From Stentor roeselii (Eukaryota; Ciliophora; Heterotrichea; Heterotrichida; Stentoridae), in assembly GCA_006503475.1 (NCBI GenBank), contig RSEH01000002.1:215836-279835 (forward strand): a stretch of DNA of 64,000 nucleotides. The letters run 5' to 3'. Shown piece after piece: positions 19,123 through 28,867 of this stretch. Below the pieces are notes generated by a model. That model worked only from the letters and a program-made list of their open reading frames with translations, did no database searches and was not told the origin of the DNA. Made by a program: the position numbers and the translations under genes. Within the stretch, counting starts at the first letter, position 1, and the number at the start of each line of letters is the position of its first letter.

Positions 19123-21016
19123 ATGTCCAGACCAAAAAAAAAACAACTGCGTCACTCAATAGATTTCACTGAAAACTCATCAATCCTCGCAACGATCCGC
19201 CCAGCGACTCCTTTATTTCACAGAACTCTTCGAAGATCAGTGCAAGATTCAAGAACATTTCAAGCGGTAATCCCGTTAGGCATGGGTAGAATCCACTACA
19301 CAGCGAACCACCTTTCTGAATTAAAGTCGATGATAGCAAGTCTTTCAACTCCTCTTAGAATTCGCAGAGGCAGTCAAAGTATTCAAGATAATTCATTTCG
19401 GCCACCTTCAAAGCTTCGAAGACGACTTGTCGCAAAGTCGCCTTTTCCTTTAAGACTTGAAGGCAAAAACATGTCGCCACCTGAGACGCCTTCAAGAAAA
19501 ACTCCGACCCCGGCACTTCAAAACATGAGACTTCAAAGAGGGGTGATTGAAGAGTACGAAGGGGAGTACTTGAACGGGAATTATCATGGAGAAGGCAAAG
19601 CACTTTACACTAATGGCGATACTTATGAAGGGCAGTGGGTTGAAGGCAGAAAGCAGGGGACTGGGAGTTACTTTTACTGTTATTTTAACGCAAAGTACAA
19701 AGGTGACTGGTTCAATGATGAAAAAAACGGCTTTGGGGTGATGAAGTTCACGAATGGAGATGAAATTCAAGGCTTCTGGCATCATGGACTTGTTTCTGGA
19801 GATAACGCGTTGATGGAATTCGCAAATGGATGCTCTTATACAGGGGCAGTTGTACAGGGTGTTAGAACTGGAAAGGGAAAAATGAGGTACTTTGAAGGAG
19901 TTGACTATTTCGGAACTTTTTTAAATGATTCACGTGATGGAAGAGGACTCATGATTCATGATAACTGGATATTTGAAGGAGACTTCAGGGCGGATTCAGC
20001 TGAAGGACAAGGCATCTTGGTCTATAAAACACAAGAAGAAGCTTTAAAAGTCCCACTTGTTTTAAACAATCCAAAAAACTTTCACCCTTTGCTTGATTTT
20101 TTGACTAGTCTCTCTGGTTTCACTGAATTTTCGAAAAGAACTTTTTTTGTTGGAGATGTTTTTATTTTCACTACTGGTGGAAACTCTGGAAGTTTTATTT
20201 CTGGAAAATTGAACGGGTAAAGATTAGTGTAGGAATGGAGTCGCTATTTATGGAAAGTTTGCAGTTTATGTTGGATGCTTTCTTGATGGTAAAAGGAATG
20301 GACATGGAAAAATGATTTATACTGATCGTGATGCCGTTCTGGAGTTTTTAGGAGAAACTGAAGGTGAATATGTTGGACAGTGGAAAGCTGATCAGAGGCA
20401 TGGCAATGGAGTTATGATCTGGCCTAATGGGATTATTTATGATGGAAGATGGGCGAATAATAAAAGACATCATGTTACTGGAAAATTGATTTATCCTAAT
20501 GGGAATGTGTATGAAGGTGGCTGGGTAGAAGAAAAAATGCAAGGAGTCGGTACATTGACCATTCCATTTTCCTTAAAATTCACATCAAGATACATATCAG
20601 GTAATCCAGAGCAATCAGGTATCCTCGAATATGATGGCCACACCTACGAAGGTGAATGCGTCGACATGAAGCCTCACGGGCGAGGTAAACTTCGTTTAAA
20701 ATCCGGAGATATTTACGAAGGAGACATGAAATACGGGAACATGACAGGTCTCGGCAAAATTTTGTATTTAAATGGAGGTTGGTACACAGGCGAAGTGTAC
20801 AACGGGACACGATCCGGCAAAGGAAAAATGGTCTACACCAATGGCTCGGTCTATGAAGGCTTCTGGGACAAGGACATGAGAAACGGCTTGGGAAGCTTTA
20901 CGGACAAACATGGAGTCATTTTTTATGCAGGTGAATGGAAAGAGGATAGACAGGAAGGAAAAGCTGTCGTCAAAGGAAAACCGAGGACTAGGACCAGGCT
21001 GGTGATGAAAGTTTGA
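19123..21016 (+). CDS. long MORN-repeat protein (one 16-base intron)
   Basis: The exons are 19123-20216 and 20233-21016, giving 625 residues. The first 125 residues are basic and Ser/Pro-rich. After that come at least a dozen MORN repeats of about 23 residues (for example YEGEYLNGNYHGEGKALYTN, YEGFWDKDMRNGLGSFTDKH) in two blocks, 135-300 and about 370-610, with a non-MORN insert between. MORN repeats form long beta-hairpin rods that bind lipid or partner proteins; in ciliates and other alveolates they are common in cortical and basal-body structures. The intron lies in the MORN block boundary, and the frame is only open when 16 bases are removed, giving KLNGNGVAIYGKF. The ATG follows AAATAAACA. 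Confidence 0.88.
20217..20232 (+). other. 16-base intron in the MORN gene
   Basis: The sequence GTAAAGATTAGTGTAG contains stop codons and shifts the frame by one. Removing exactly 16 bases fuses the two MORN ORFs in frame. An 11-base alternative ending at the first AG would leave a stop. Confidence 0.85.
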
Positions 21017-21051
21017 TGTATGTTTAATTAACAGTTTTTCATAATTTAAAA

Positions 21052-22701
21052 ATGAATAGTCCTCAACGAGAGTTTCATCCGTTAAGACCCAAGAACGACA
21101 TCGAAAATCATAATTTCACCATTGTTGACGACTTACTGAACGGTCTCACTAACTGGCGAGCCGAACAAGACATAATTCGTCTAACTTTCAAAGCAATTCT
21201 CGATATTCTCAAGTGTCAATCCAGCACAATAAGAAACATCGAGCTTGATTTGCCAACAAAAGCTCTAAAATCCGACCTTTCTCATATTTTGATGTTAAAA
21301 TCAGGACAAAGTGAGTTAACGAGGTCAATAAACGACGTGAAACAAACTCTTGACAGTAAAATTTCAGCTGATGAGGTCTTTTCTCTAATGAATGAAAAAG
21401 TAAGCAAAAACGAACTTGCTTACCAGTTAAGTTCAAAAGCGAATTATGAGGAAATCAGGAGTTCTTATTGTGAAAAGTCTGAAATAAGAGAACTTCACTC
21501 AGAACTTCGCCTTCTCAAATCAGACTTTTCACAGTTTTCTGAAGAAAATTTCGTGAAAAACCAGAATTATCAGATTGAAATCGAAGAAATCCTTCAAGAA
21601 ATCAAAGCAAATCGACAGGAACTAGAACAGGCACTTGAAGAAAAAGCGAATAAACAAAGTGTCGCAAATGCTCTTCATCGAAAAGCAAATAAAGTTGATG
21701 TTGAAGCGATTTTAAATGAAAAAGTTGACTTCGAGTTGCAGAAACTTTCGGAATCTCTTCAAAATGTTCAACAAGACCTTCAAGAACAACTCAATGTTTT
21801 CGATGCAAGACTGGAAAAAACAGTCACAAAAGTCGAACATGAAGAATCAGTAAGTTCATTACATGTGCTTCGAAAAGAACTAGAAAATAAAAGCTTTTCT
21901 CATTTTTCTAGTCTTGAAGGATTTGTTTCAAGTGTAAAGTCCGAGCTTGAAGACTTGAGTTCTGTTTTTTATTCAGAAAACTCGAAAATTTCTGCAGAAT
22001 TGAAATTAAAATTAAATGAAAGCAATTTTAAAGAAGCAGAGCAGAGGTTTAAGCAAGATCAAAGCCACCTTCTTGAAACTTTTTCTCAATTCAAATCAGA
22101 CTTTCTCCGTTATCAAGACCTTTCAAGTGACCGAAACGTGAAACTCGAGCTTTGCTGTAAAGGAATTCAAGATGAAGTCCTATCTCTCCATCAAGACCTG
22201 AAACAAACAAATGAAACCATCCGACTTTCAACTGAAAAAAATCGTGAAAGTTTAGAAGAAGGGTTAAAAAGTTACCAAAACTTAATGGCCAATGTTTTAG
22301 AAGATAACAAAAAAGTCTCAATTCATCTCGAAGCAGTAAAAAGAGACCTTTCAGACCTCGACAGTAAAAAAATCGATAAACTTGATTCCAGGAAGTTAAT
22401 CGATGCGAAAGTCGACCTTCGAGACCTCCAAGAAAGTCTCGACAAGATGTACCGAGAATGCATTAAAGTCATTCTTTCTCGTTGTGAAGAGCTAAGAGAA
22501 TCTCTTAACAGAAAAGAAAAAGAACTCATTCTTTTAATTGAGGCAAAGCCAGGGGTTCACGAAGTGAACTCCTTGATACTTGACCAGAACTTAGCAAGTG
22601 TCAGAAAAACTTACGTGATTGAGAACCATGAAGACCGGTACATGCGCAGCAGTGAGTTGAAAGACTCACAGCAATATGTTGAAATATTTAAACACCACTA
22701 A
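21052..22701 (+). CDS. long coiled-coil protein, 549 residues
   Basis: It is almost entirely alpha-helical coiled coil, with a repeating 'K-A-N-K/x-x-x-V/E...L' pattern (SSKANYEEI, EKANKQSV, RKANKVDV, EKVDFEL). This pattern is common in ciliary and basal-body coiled-coil proteins. There is no enzymatic motif, signal peptide or membrane segment. A structural role in the cortex, axoneme or basal body is an inference from composition only. It starts 35 bases after the MORN gene on the same strand, with its ATG in TTTAAAAATG, and ends 14 bases before the next gene. Confidence 0.75.
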   Translation: MNSPQREFHPLRPKNDIENHNFTIVDDLLNGLTNWRAEQDIIRLTFKAILDILKCQSSTIRNIELDLPTKALKSDLSHILMLKSGQSELTRSINDVKQTLDSKISADEVFSLMNEKVSKNELAYQLSSKANYEEIRSSYCEKSEIRELHSELRLLKSDFSQFSEENFVKNQNYQIEIEEILQEIKANRQELEQALEEKANKQSVANALHRKANKVDVEAILNEKVDFELQKLSESLQNVQQDLQEQLNVFDARLEKTVTKVEHEESVSSLHVLRKELENKSFSHFSSLEGFVSSVKSELEDLSSVFYSENSKISAELKLKLNESNFKEAEQRFKQDQSHLLETFSQFKSDFLRYQDLSSDRNVKLELCCKGIQDEVLSLHQDLKQTNETIRLSTEKNRESLEEGLKSYQNLMANVLEDNKKVSIHLEAVKRDLSDLDSKKIDKLDSRKLIDAKVDLRDLQESLDKMYRECIKVILSRCEELRESLNRKEKELILLIEAKPGVHEVNSLILDQNLASVRKTYVIENHEDRYMRSSELKDSQQYVEIFKHH

Positions 22702-22715
22702 ATTATTTATATTGA

Positions 22716-23318
22716 ATGAAACCCAGACCTAAGTCTAAAGTTTCTCAGTGGAATGCCGGGGAAGTACTTCAGGCAATTCCAAGAATTCAGAAGATTTTAA
22801 CCAGTCCTCCTTTCATCAAGTTTAGAAGTTTAAGTGAGTCCTTCAGTCCTCAGGTAGGCTTTCAACAGACGATGTTAAAAAAGGTCAAAAAATCGAAAGG
22901 AATGATTTTTCAGATGAACTTGTTGATGGCTTTTGAGAAAAATAGGAAAGGATTGAAAAGTCAAGAGGACAGAAAAAGCTTTTTTAGTGATCAGGATACA
23001 CAATTGGATGGGATTCAGTTTAAAAAAATTAGTAAAAGTGTGAAGCCTCGAGAAAAATATGAAATTCCGGTTATTAAATTAGAGAAAAATCTTCCTGGAC
23101 ATGAAGAGAAGTTGAAAATTAGGGAAAAAAAGGAAACTGAAGGGAAAAAAGGGCAAAAAAGACAAAATCAGGTGTTTAGAAGGAGAATTAAGAAGAATAT
23201 GAAAGATGAGGCTGTTGGTAATGATTATCTTTTAACTCAATCCTCGGGGATACTGTCGCAAACTTCAATAGTAAACAAATACCTGATTGTTTTACCACCT
23301 GATTTAAATAACTATTAA
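22716..23318 (+). CDS. uncharacterised basic protein, 200 residues
   Basis: No family recognised. It is very rich in Lys (especially residues 100-180), Gln and Ser, with no hydrophobic core segment long enough for a membrane helix. It is probably disordered or nucleic-acid/tubulin-binding, but that is a guess from charge. The ATG is only 14 bases after the upstream stop, and its own stop is 5 bases from the convergent gene's stop, so the gene is bounded tightly on both sides. Confidence 0.6.
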   Translation: MKPRPKSKVSQWNAGEVLQAIPRIQKILTSPPFIKFRSLSESFSPQVGFQQTMLKKVKKSKGMIFQMNLLMAFEKNRKGLKSQEDRKSFFSDQDTQLDGIQFKKISKSVKPREKYEIPVIKLEKNLPGHEEKLKIREKKETEGKKGQKRQNQVFRRRIKKNMKDEAVGNDYLLTQSSGILSQTSIVNKYLIVLPPDLNNY

Positions 23319-23323
23319 TGACT

Positions 23324-23776
23324 TTAACTCAAATTTTTCAGCTTATTTATAAGGAACTTGCCTGGAGATACTAAAAATCTTTTCGCTTTTGGCAAGATTT
23401 GACCTGCCTTTAAACCAAATCTGGAAATATTTTCACTTTTTTCTTGATTCATCAGTGATGGGCTCTGATTCGCACTTCTAAATAATTTTTTCGCTTTAGG
23501 TGTTAAATGAACATCGATGATCTTCTTAACCTCATCTTGAATTTCCTCTTTTTTGTTAATAAATCTGTTTTTAAAACCCTTCATCGTAAAATTTTTTTTT
23601 TCATTCTTCTCTAAATTTTCAAAAGTCGCTGTCAACATCTGATTAGCAGCTAAAAGTTCATCTTTTTCCTCCTCCAGCGTTTCTAACAAATACTGCAAAT
23701 CCTCAACAGCGAATTCAATTCTCTCTACATTTTGTTGAAGTTCATGAATACTAAGAGTTTCAAGTTGATTTTTCAT
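23324..23776 (-). CDS. small coiled-coil protein, 2 bases downstream of the TBC gene
   Basis: This is a 150-residue protein. Residues 8-65 form a coiled coil (IHELQQNVERIEFAVEDLQY...), and the rest is basic and probably disordered. Its ATG comes just 2 bases after the TAA of the F-BAR/TBC gene (TAA-AT-ATG on the minus strand) and is in a different frame, so it is not simple readthrough. No 15- or 16-base GT...AG intron joins the two. It could be a separate gene with its start signal (TATAAATATG) inside the upstream gene's end, or the C-terminus of the TBC protein if the junction contains a frameshift. Confidence 0.55.
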   Translation of the reverse strand: MKNQLETLSIHELQQNVERIEFAVEDLQYLLETLEEEKDELLAANQMLTATFENLEKNEKKNFTMKGFKNRFINKKEEIQDEVKKIIDVHLTPKAKKLFRSANQSPSLMNQEKSENISRFGLKAGQILPKAKRFLVSPGKFLINKLKNLS

Positions 23777-23778
23777 AT

Positions 23779-26394
23779 TTATACTACTTCAACACAGTTC
23801 TTAAGCCTTTCGTATTCTTTTTTGAGTTGGTTGATAAGTCGATTGGTGATTTTTACCTTCAACGCGTCATTCACAAGGTCTTCAGTGAAGATTTCTTTGG
23901 CAGCGACATGAGGAGCAGTGAGGATCATCATGATTTCTTCGAATCTTTTAAGACTAATCCAAGGCAAGATTCTTTTAAGGATGACGACAGCGACTCGAAA
24001 AATGATTTTCCAGCCAGTCTGTTTAAATCTTACAAAAATAAAAAAATCCCAAATTCTCAGAAGTAAATCTTGCTTATTCGGTAACTGACTAGCGAAAAGC
24101 GTGATGAACCAAGTGACGCAGTAATTTGTTGAAACAATATTCTCAGCGTTTAACACTTGTCGAACTTCAGGAACATGAAGGGTAACAACTCGATCCAATA
24201 TAAAAAAAAAGACCTTCAACTGGTTCATGTCCTGCCCATAAAGTTGCTGCATTTGATGAAAACGAATCAATTCATCTAAAGACCAGAAAACTTCTTCATT
24301 ATCTCCTAAAACATGTGCTAAAGTACTTGCCAGGTAATGCATGCCTTGACAATATCCTACTTTCGGCTTGTAAAATGCGAAAACTCTTAAAACTTCTTCT
24401 ATAAACTTGCTATCCACTGCTGAATTTTGGTTAAAAGACCTGAAAATATCCATTCGAATCACTTCGGCCACGTCTTTTATCATCTGAGGATTTTTGCATA
24501 ACTGGTTTTTTAAGTCTTCGAATTTAACCTGCGACTTTTTAAATAAAGCTGATTTCCAAGCAAGTCTTCTAAATTTCAAGTTTTTGTAAAGAAGAAGAGA
24601 TTTTTTGTAGTAATGAGGAGAAAGGATCGTGTTCCATGTTTTACAAACTTGCAAAAGTTCTGAAGCTTCTGAGATTGGAAGGTAGTCGAAAGATAGTCCG
24701 AGATAGAGAAAAAGACCCCATTTTGAACGACTTTTTGCATTTACTCGAAGAGACTTGTGAATTGTTTGTAAAGGTGGAGGAGTTGTTTGGATTGAGTTCA
24801 GCTCGATTAGAAGGGAAATCACGTTTTCGGGCTTAAGCTTGTGTCGCTTTGAACAGGTTAAGATTACTTCGCTTGCGACTTGAATTGGAGTTCCCAGGTT
24901 TGTCATGTGGAAGTTGAAATGGGAGAGGATTGAACTTGTAATGCTGTTTTTTGAGTTTTTATTTGGCTTTTGAGCGGTTTTTCCAAGTTTTTTCATTCGT
25001 TGTTGAGTCTTTTTGAATAAAGCTTTTTCTGTGCTGAGTTTTCGAAGAACTGCGAAGTTTATGGTCGATGTCCAGCTTTTTGAACTTTTGAAGATTGACT
25101 GGGTTGATAGGAATTTGGACAGGTAGATTCTTTTTGAGTCGCAGGTGTAGAATTGATGGGAAAAGTGAACGATTTTATAAAATATTTCGACGTTAAATTG
25201 CTTATCGTCCATCATTATTGAAGTTATTGTTGCGATTAGGCTTGCTAAGTTGTTCATATTGATAGGCTCGAGATATCCGATATGTTTCCTAGTTTCCAGC
25301 ACATCCATAAATGTTTCCCAATGACTAGAGTCCATGATTTTCATCGAAAAATCACAAAGTAACTCACTTTCTAAAGTATCAGTAGTCGAGTCATCTAAAA
25401 CAGACCCCTTGCTAGAAGAATGACTATCAGAAGACCCTTTATTAGTGGGTATTATAGCATAAACCAGAGTTTTAATCAAAGCCAAGGAAGAATCAAGCGG
25501 TTTATACCCCGTTTCACTCGAAATGAAATTTTCATTAAATTTCATCACATTTTTCCCTTCACTCTTCATATTTTTCTTCCACTTATCATAAGAAACCCAG
25601 TTTTCCTGTTCAAGTCCTTCATTTTGCAGAAGAAATTCAAGTGAAACAGGAAGATCCTCCGCTCCAATAACAGTAAGATTATGACTAATACTTTCAACAA
25701 AGTCATTCAACAACAAAAGTTCTTTTTTTTCCACCAAAGTATATTTTTCGACACATCTTCTCAGAAACTGAACTCGAGACTCTTCAAGTTCTTTCAAAAA
25801 CCTAACAGCTTGTTTTTTCATAATTTCATATTCACCCCAAAGTTCCTTTTCACGAGCCATGGCAGACAAGTACTCTTCCGAGGCTTTCATCATCTGAGCC
25901 TTCATCACTTCAACATTTTTATTAGCAAGGGCCAGTCTCGACTCATCATCTTCAATGCTTGCCATTTGTCCAGCTTTTTCAGCTCTTAAAGATGAAAGAA
26001 AATAGTTTTGCTTTAACATTTCAAGTGAAATTCTTGATTCTTTGATTTCTTCAGTGCAGACTTGTATTGAGTTCAACATTTGACTGTACCCGTTTTTGTA
26101 ACTTTCGACGAAGTCTGATAATGGTTCAATGATCTGTGAGTCGATGCAGCTGTTTAGACCTTACTCGGCGATGTCGGCATGTAATATTGACTTGTTTTTG
26201 ATGAAAAGCAGGAACTTCTCCAGACTTTTCATCAAAGTCGAATTTTTCTCTTTCGGGTTTACAGAAGGAATAAACTCGCTGAGTTTCTGAGAGGTTTCTT
26301 CGTTTATTATTTTTAAGAACTTGAAGCAACTCAGCAAGGTGGAAAGCGTGTCGTAGTTGTCTTCGTGAAATAATGAAGCTGTTGGAAAGGACAT
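23779..26394 (-). CDS. F-BAR/F-box-like/TBC RabGAP protein (one 15-base intron)
   Basis: The exons are 26394-26165 and 26149-23779, giving 866 residues. Residues 1 to about 265 look like an F-BAR (FCH) domain: an aromatic start, a long helical antiparallel coiled-coil, and the early basic/acidic helix pattern. About 560-600 is F-box-like (YLPISEASELLQVCKTWNTI). About 600-850 is a TBC domain with both catalytic fingers: the arginine finger in RMDIFRSF (about 641) and the glutamine finger in GYCQGM (about 676). TBC proteins accelerate GTP hydrolysis on Rabs, and F-BAR domains bend or sense membrane. I infer a Rab regulator recruited to curved membrane. The middle (about 270-550) is helical and unrecognised. 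Confidence is high for TBC, moderate for F-BAR and low for F-box. The start is the ATG at 26394; upstream Met codons are absent. Confidence 0.82.
26150..26164 (-). other. 15-base intron in the F-BAR/TBC gene
   Basis: On the minus strand this is GTAAGGTCTAAACAG, holding an in-frame TAA. Removing it joins ...ILHADIA to DCIDSQIIEPLSDF within the F-BAR helix region. Confidence 0.9.
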
Positions 26395-26405
26395 GATTAT
26401 AAAGA
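26395..26405. promoter_or_regulatory. 11-base divergent start-to-start gap
   Basis: GATTATAAAGA is all that lies between the ATG of the F-BAR/TBC gene (-) and that of the small unknown gene (+). It contains TATAAA for the plus strand. Confidence 0.5.
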
Positions 26406-26816
26406 ATGATTTCAAGGGTTTTTAGCTTTTGGAAGGAAAGGGATGTGGAGGAACTTAAGACTGAGGAAGGCCAGTTGCCTTGTTATGAGGATTTGAAGGT
26501 TTTAATTATTACTTGTATTGGGAATCGCTTGAGTCCTGAGGATAAAATTGCTCTTTATTTGAAGGCTTGTGTTAAGGTTTATGAGAATCAGGTTAAGCAG
26601 AATCAGGAGATTTTGAAGAATTGGGAGGAATTTTTGAAAAAGTTTATTGATGCCAGGGCTTGTGAGTTCAGGCTTATGAAGGAGGTTAAACAAAAAGCCG
26701 CAGATGCTGGGTATTTTTTTTATTTGGCTAAGATTAAAGGTGATACGAACCCGAAAAATATGATTTTGGCTGTGGGACTGGTACCTAAAGGAAGGATTGA
26801 TGAACTTTTATATTAA
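26406..26816 (+). CDS. uncharacterised 136-residue protein
   Basis: No family recognised. It is helical and charged (LYLKACVKVYENQVKQNQEI...), with a more compact C-terminal part (AADAGYFFYLAKIKGDTNP). Its composition is protein-like throughout, and it fits exactly between two confident genes: 11 bases from the divergent start upstream and 27 bases before the kinase ATG. I therefore call it real, without a function. Confidence 0.6.
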   Translation: MISRVFSFWKERDVEELKTEEGQLPCYEDLKVLIITCIGNRLSPEDKIALYLKACVKVYENQVKQNQEILKNWEEFLKKFIDARACEFRLMKEVKQKAADAGYFFYLAKIKGDTNPKNMILAVGLVPKGRIDELLY

Positions 26817-26843
26817 TTTACTTAGTTTTTCCTATAATTATTC

Positions 26844-28691
26844 ATGGAAGAAGAAATTTGTCAGTACCTGCAATCACTTAATGATGAATTTTCTGTAAGT
26901 AATTTAGTCATACTCACAGAAAAAATCACATTTAAGGTTGTAACACATTCCTCAAAAGCCTTTCCAGAAATAGTAAAAGTGTCTCTATCAAACGAATTAT
27001 CCGAATCCTTAAATTTCTTATATCGTCTAGAAATGCTATCCGACGATTCCTTCACACGAAATAACTCACTTCTAAACAGCTTAAACCTAAAAATGAAAAT
27101 CGGTGTATTCGGCGTTTCTTCATCAACTCCAGTTCAATTTTATTTGATTTATTCAATCCCGCTCTGTCTATTTCCAAATCCCACAAAAATTCAAACATTT
27201 TTAAGCATTTTACCTTCACTATTAAAGACTTTCACGCAATTAAAAGACGAGTACTCTCGAAGTACAATAGAAACTCTAAGCACCCATATCAAAAAGTTAC
27301 AAATTCCTTCAAGTCCCGCAGAAGACCCTTCTTCAAGCAATTTCGAAGACTCATCATCTGAAAATTCCGACGACGCTTGCGAAGTCTGCTTAAACAACCT
27401 CGATGACTGTGACTGCAGCTTAAAAGCAAAGTTAAAAGAAAACATCTACAAAAACGACTTAGAAACTTTGAAAGTCTTGAAAAAGTCAGGAATTTGGAAT
27501 TACTTCGACTTTGACTCAGTATTTTTCGTACCTGAAACTTTAGAATATTATTACAACCCCGGCACTTCTCTTGAAAATCAACTGAAAAAGCATAAAATTA
27601 GTTTAAAATTTGTGAAAAAATTCGAAAACCTGATTCAAACAATGAAAAAAAACAAGATTTTTTTTAGAAGTTTTCCTCAACATCTGTTTATTGTCAGCAT
27701 TGAAAAAAATGAAATTTCGAATTTTTTCTTTGCTTTGATTTTTTCAGGATTTTCTGACTTCAAAAAAATTTTCACTTCAAATAAACCTGAAGGTTATTCC
27801 GAGTTTTTAAAGAACAAACTGATGGAACTTTGCATTATCAGTACTCAAAAATACTTATTTTCAGATGAAGATTTTATTTCACCTGAAAATCTTGAAAATT
27901 TCCAAGTCGAGTCAACAGAAACTTTAGGGTCCGGAGGTTTTGCGAATGTTTTCAAGAATCGCTTGGCAGGTTTAGAAGTTGCAATAAAAATTCCTCATCT
28001 TCGAAAAGAAGATTATAAAGAAAGCATCATGAGGGTTCAAAGAGAATTCTCAGTACTCAAGTCAATGAACCACAAAAATATTGTAAGGACCTTCGGAATT
28101 GTTGAAGTTGGTGAAAAAATTTGCATTGTTATGAAATACTGCAAAGGAAGTAGTTTAAAAAAAATCGTTGAAGTCCTTCGAGCAGATAAAATCGTTGGGA
28201 TCATGAAAGGTGTCGCTCTTGGAATGTTCAGGTTGCATAAAAGTGGAATCGTTCATCAGGACTTAAAACCTTCAAATGTTTTAATTGTTGGCGATCATCC
28301 GAAAATCATAGATCTTGGACTTGCCGTTCATGAAAGTCATTTACAGAGTGTTTCTGGATTCACTGTCGAATTTTCTGATCCTTCTCAGTTGCTTCAGTTG
28401 AGTTCTGGAAAACCTGCTGATGTCTGGAGTTTTGCTATCACTTTTATTGCTTGTCTTTTCAAAACTTATCCTTATGTGTCAGTCATTCCTAGAGATTTGA
28501 TGAACTACAATAATGAGATTAAGTTTATTTATTCTATTTTAGTGGAGAAAAAAAGACCGGTTTTTGGGAAACTTTTGAAAATTGTTATGGCTCCTGTGAG
28601 ATTTTTGATTGAGTCTTGTCTGAATTCGTGTCCTGAAAAACGCCCGAGTTTTTTGGATATTATAAGGATTTATAATAGGGATTTAATGTGA
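26844..28691 (+). CDS. divergent protein kinase (HQD catalytic loop), 615 residues
   Basis: Residues 1 to about 350 match nothing I recognise and include a short Cys cluster (CEVCLNNLDDCDC, about 180). About 360-615 is a protein kinase domain: LGSGGFANVF, VAIK (ATP-binding Lys), HQDLKPSN (catalytic Asp kept, HRD changed to HQD), and IIDLGLA (DFG changed to DLG, metal-binding Asp kept). The APE motif is not recognisable: after the activation segment the sequence reads EFSDPSQL. It is probably a lineage-specific kinase that needs no activation-loop phosphorylation (non-RD). Activity is uncertain. The stop is TGA (GATTTAATGTGA), showing that TGA terminates in this organism. Confidence 0.8.
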   Translation: MEEEICQYLQSLNDEFSVSNLVILTEKITFKVVTHSSKAFPEIVKVSLSNELSESLNFLYRLEMLSDDSFTRNNSLLNSLNLKMKIGVFGVSSSTPVQFYLIYSIPLCLFPNPTKIQTFLSILPSLLKTFTQLKDEYSRSTIETLSTHIKKLQIPSSPAEDPSSSNFEDSSSENSDDACEVCLNNLDDCDCSLKAKLKENIYKNDLETLKVLKKSGIWNYFDFDSVFFVPETLEYYYNPGTSLENQLKKHKISLKFVKKFENLIQTMKKNKIFFRSFPQHLFIVSIEKNEISNFFFALIFSGFSDFKKIFTSNKPEGYSEFLKNKLMELCIISTQKYLFSDEDFISPENLENFQVESTETLGSGGFANVFKNRLAGLEVAIKIPHLRKEDYKESIMRVQREFSVLKSMNHKNIVRTFGIVEVGEKICIVMKYCKGSSLKKIVEVLRADKIVGIMKGVALGMFRLHKSGIVHQDLKPSNVLIVGDHPKIIDLGLAVHESHLQSVSGFTVEFSDPSQLLQLSSGKPADVWSFAITFIACLFKTYPYVSVIPRDLMNYNNEIKFIYSILVEKKRPVFGKLLKIVMAPVRFLIESCLNSCPEKRPSFLDIIRIYNRDLM

Positions 28692-28867
28692 AATAATACT
28701 TGATGAATAAATTTTTAATGAAAGGATTTTAATGGATTAAATATAGTTTTAATGATAACTTAAGGATTTGATATGCTTGGTTTTGGAATAATAGGATTTT
28801 TTAATGATTTCTTGTTGTTATGATTGTTTTGATTTATGATGGATTAAAATTTGATTATAATTAAAAC

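Noticed and set aside
18959-19162. 67-codon ORF overlapping the start of the MORN gene
   Set aside because: It overlaps the confident MORN start in another frame and shows no family resemblance; it looks like a chance ORF in the divergent promoter.
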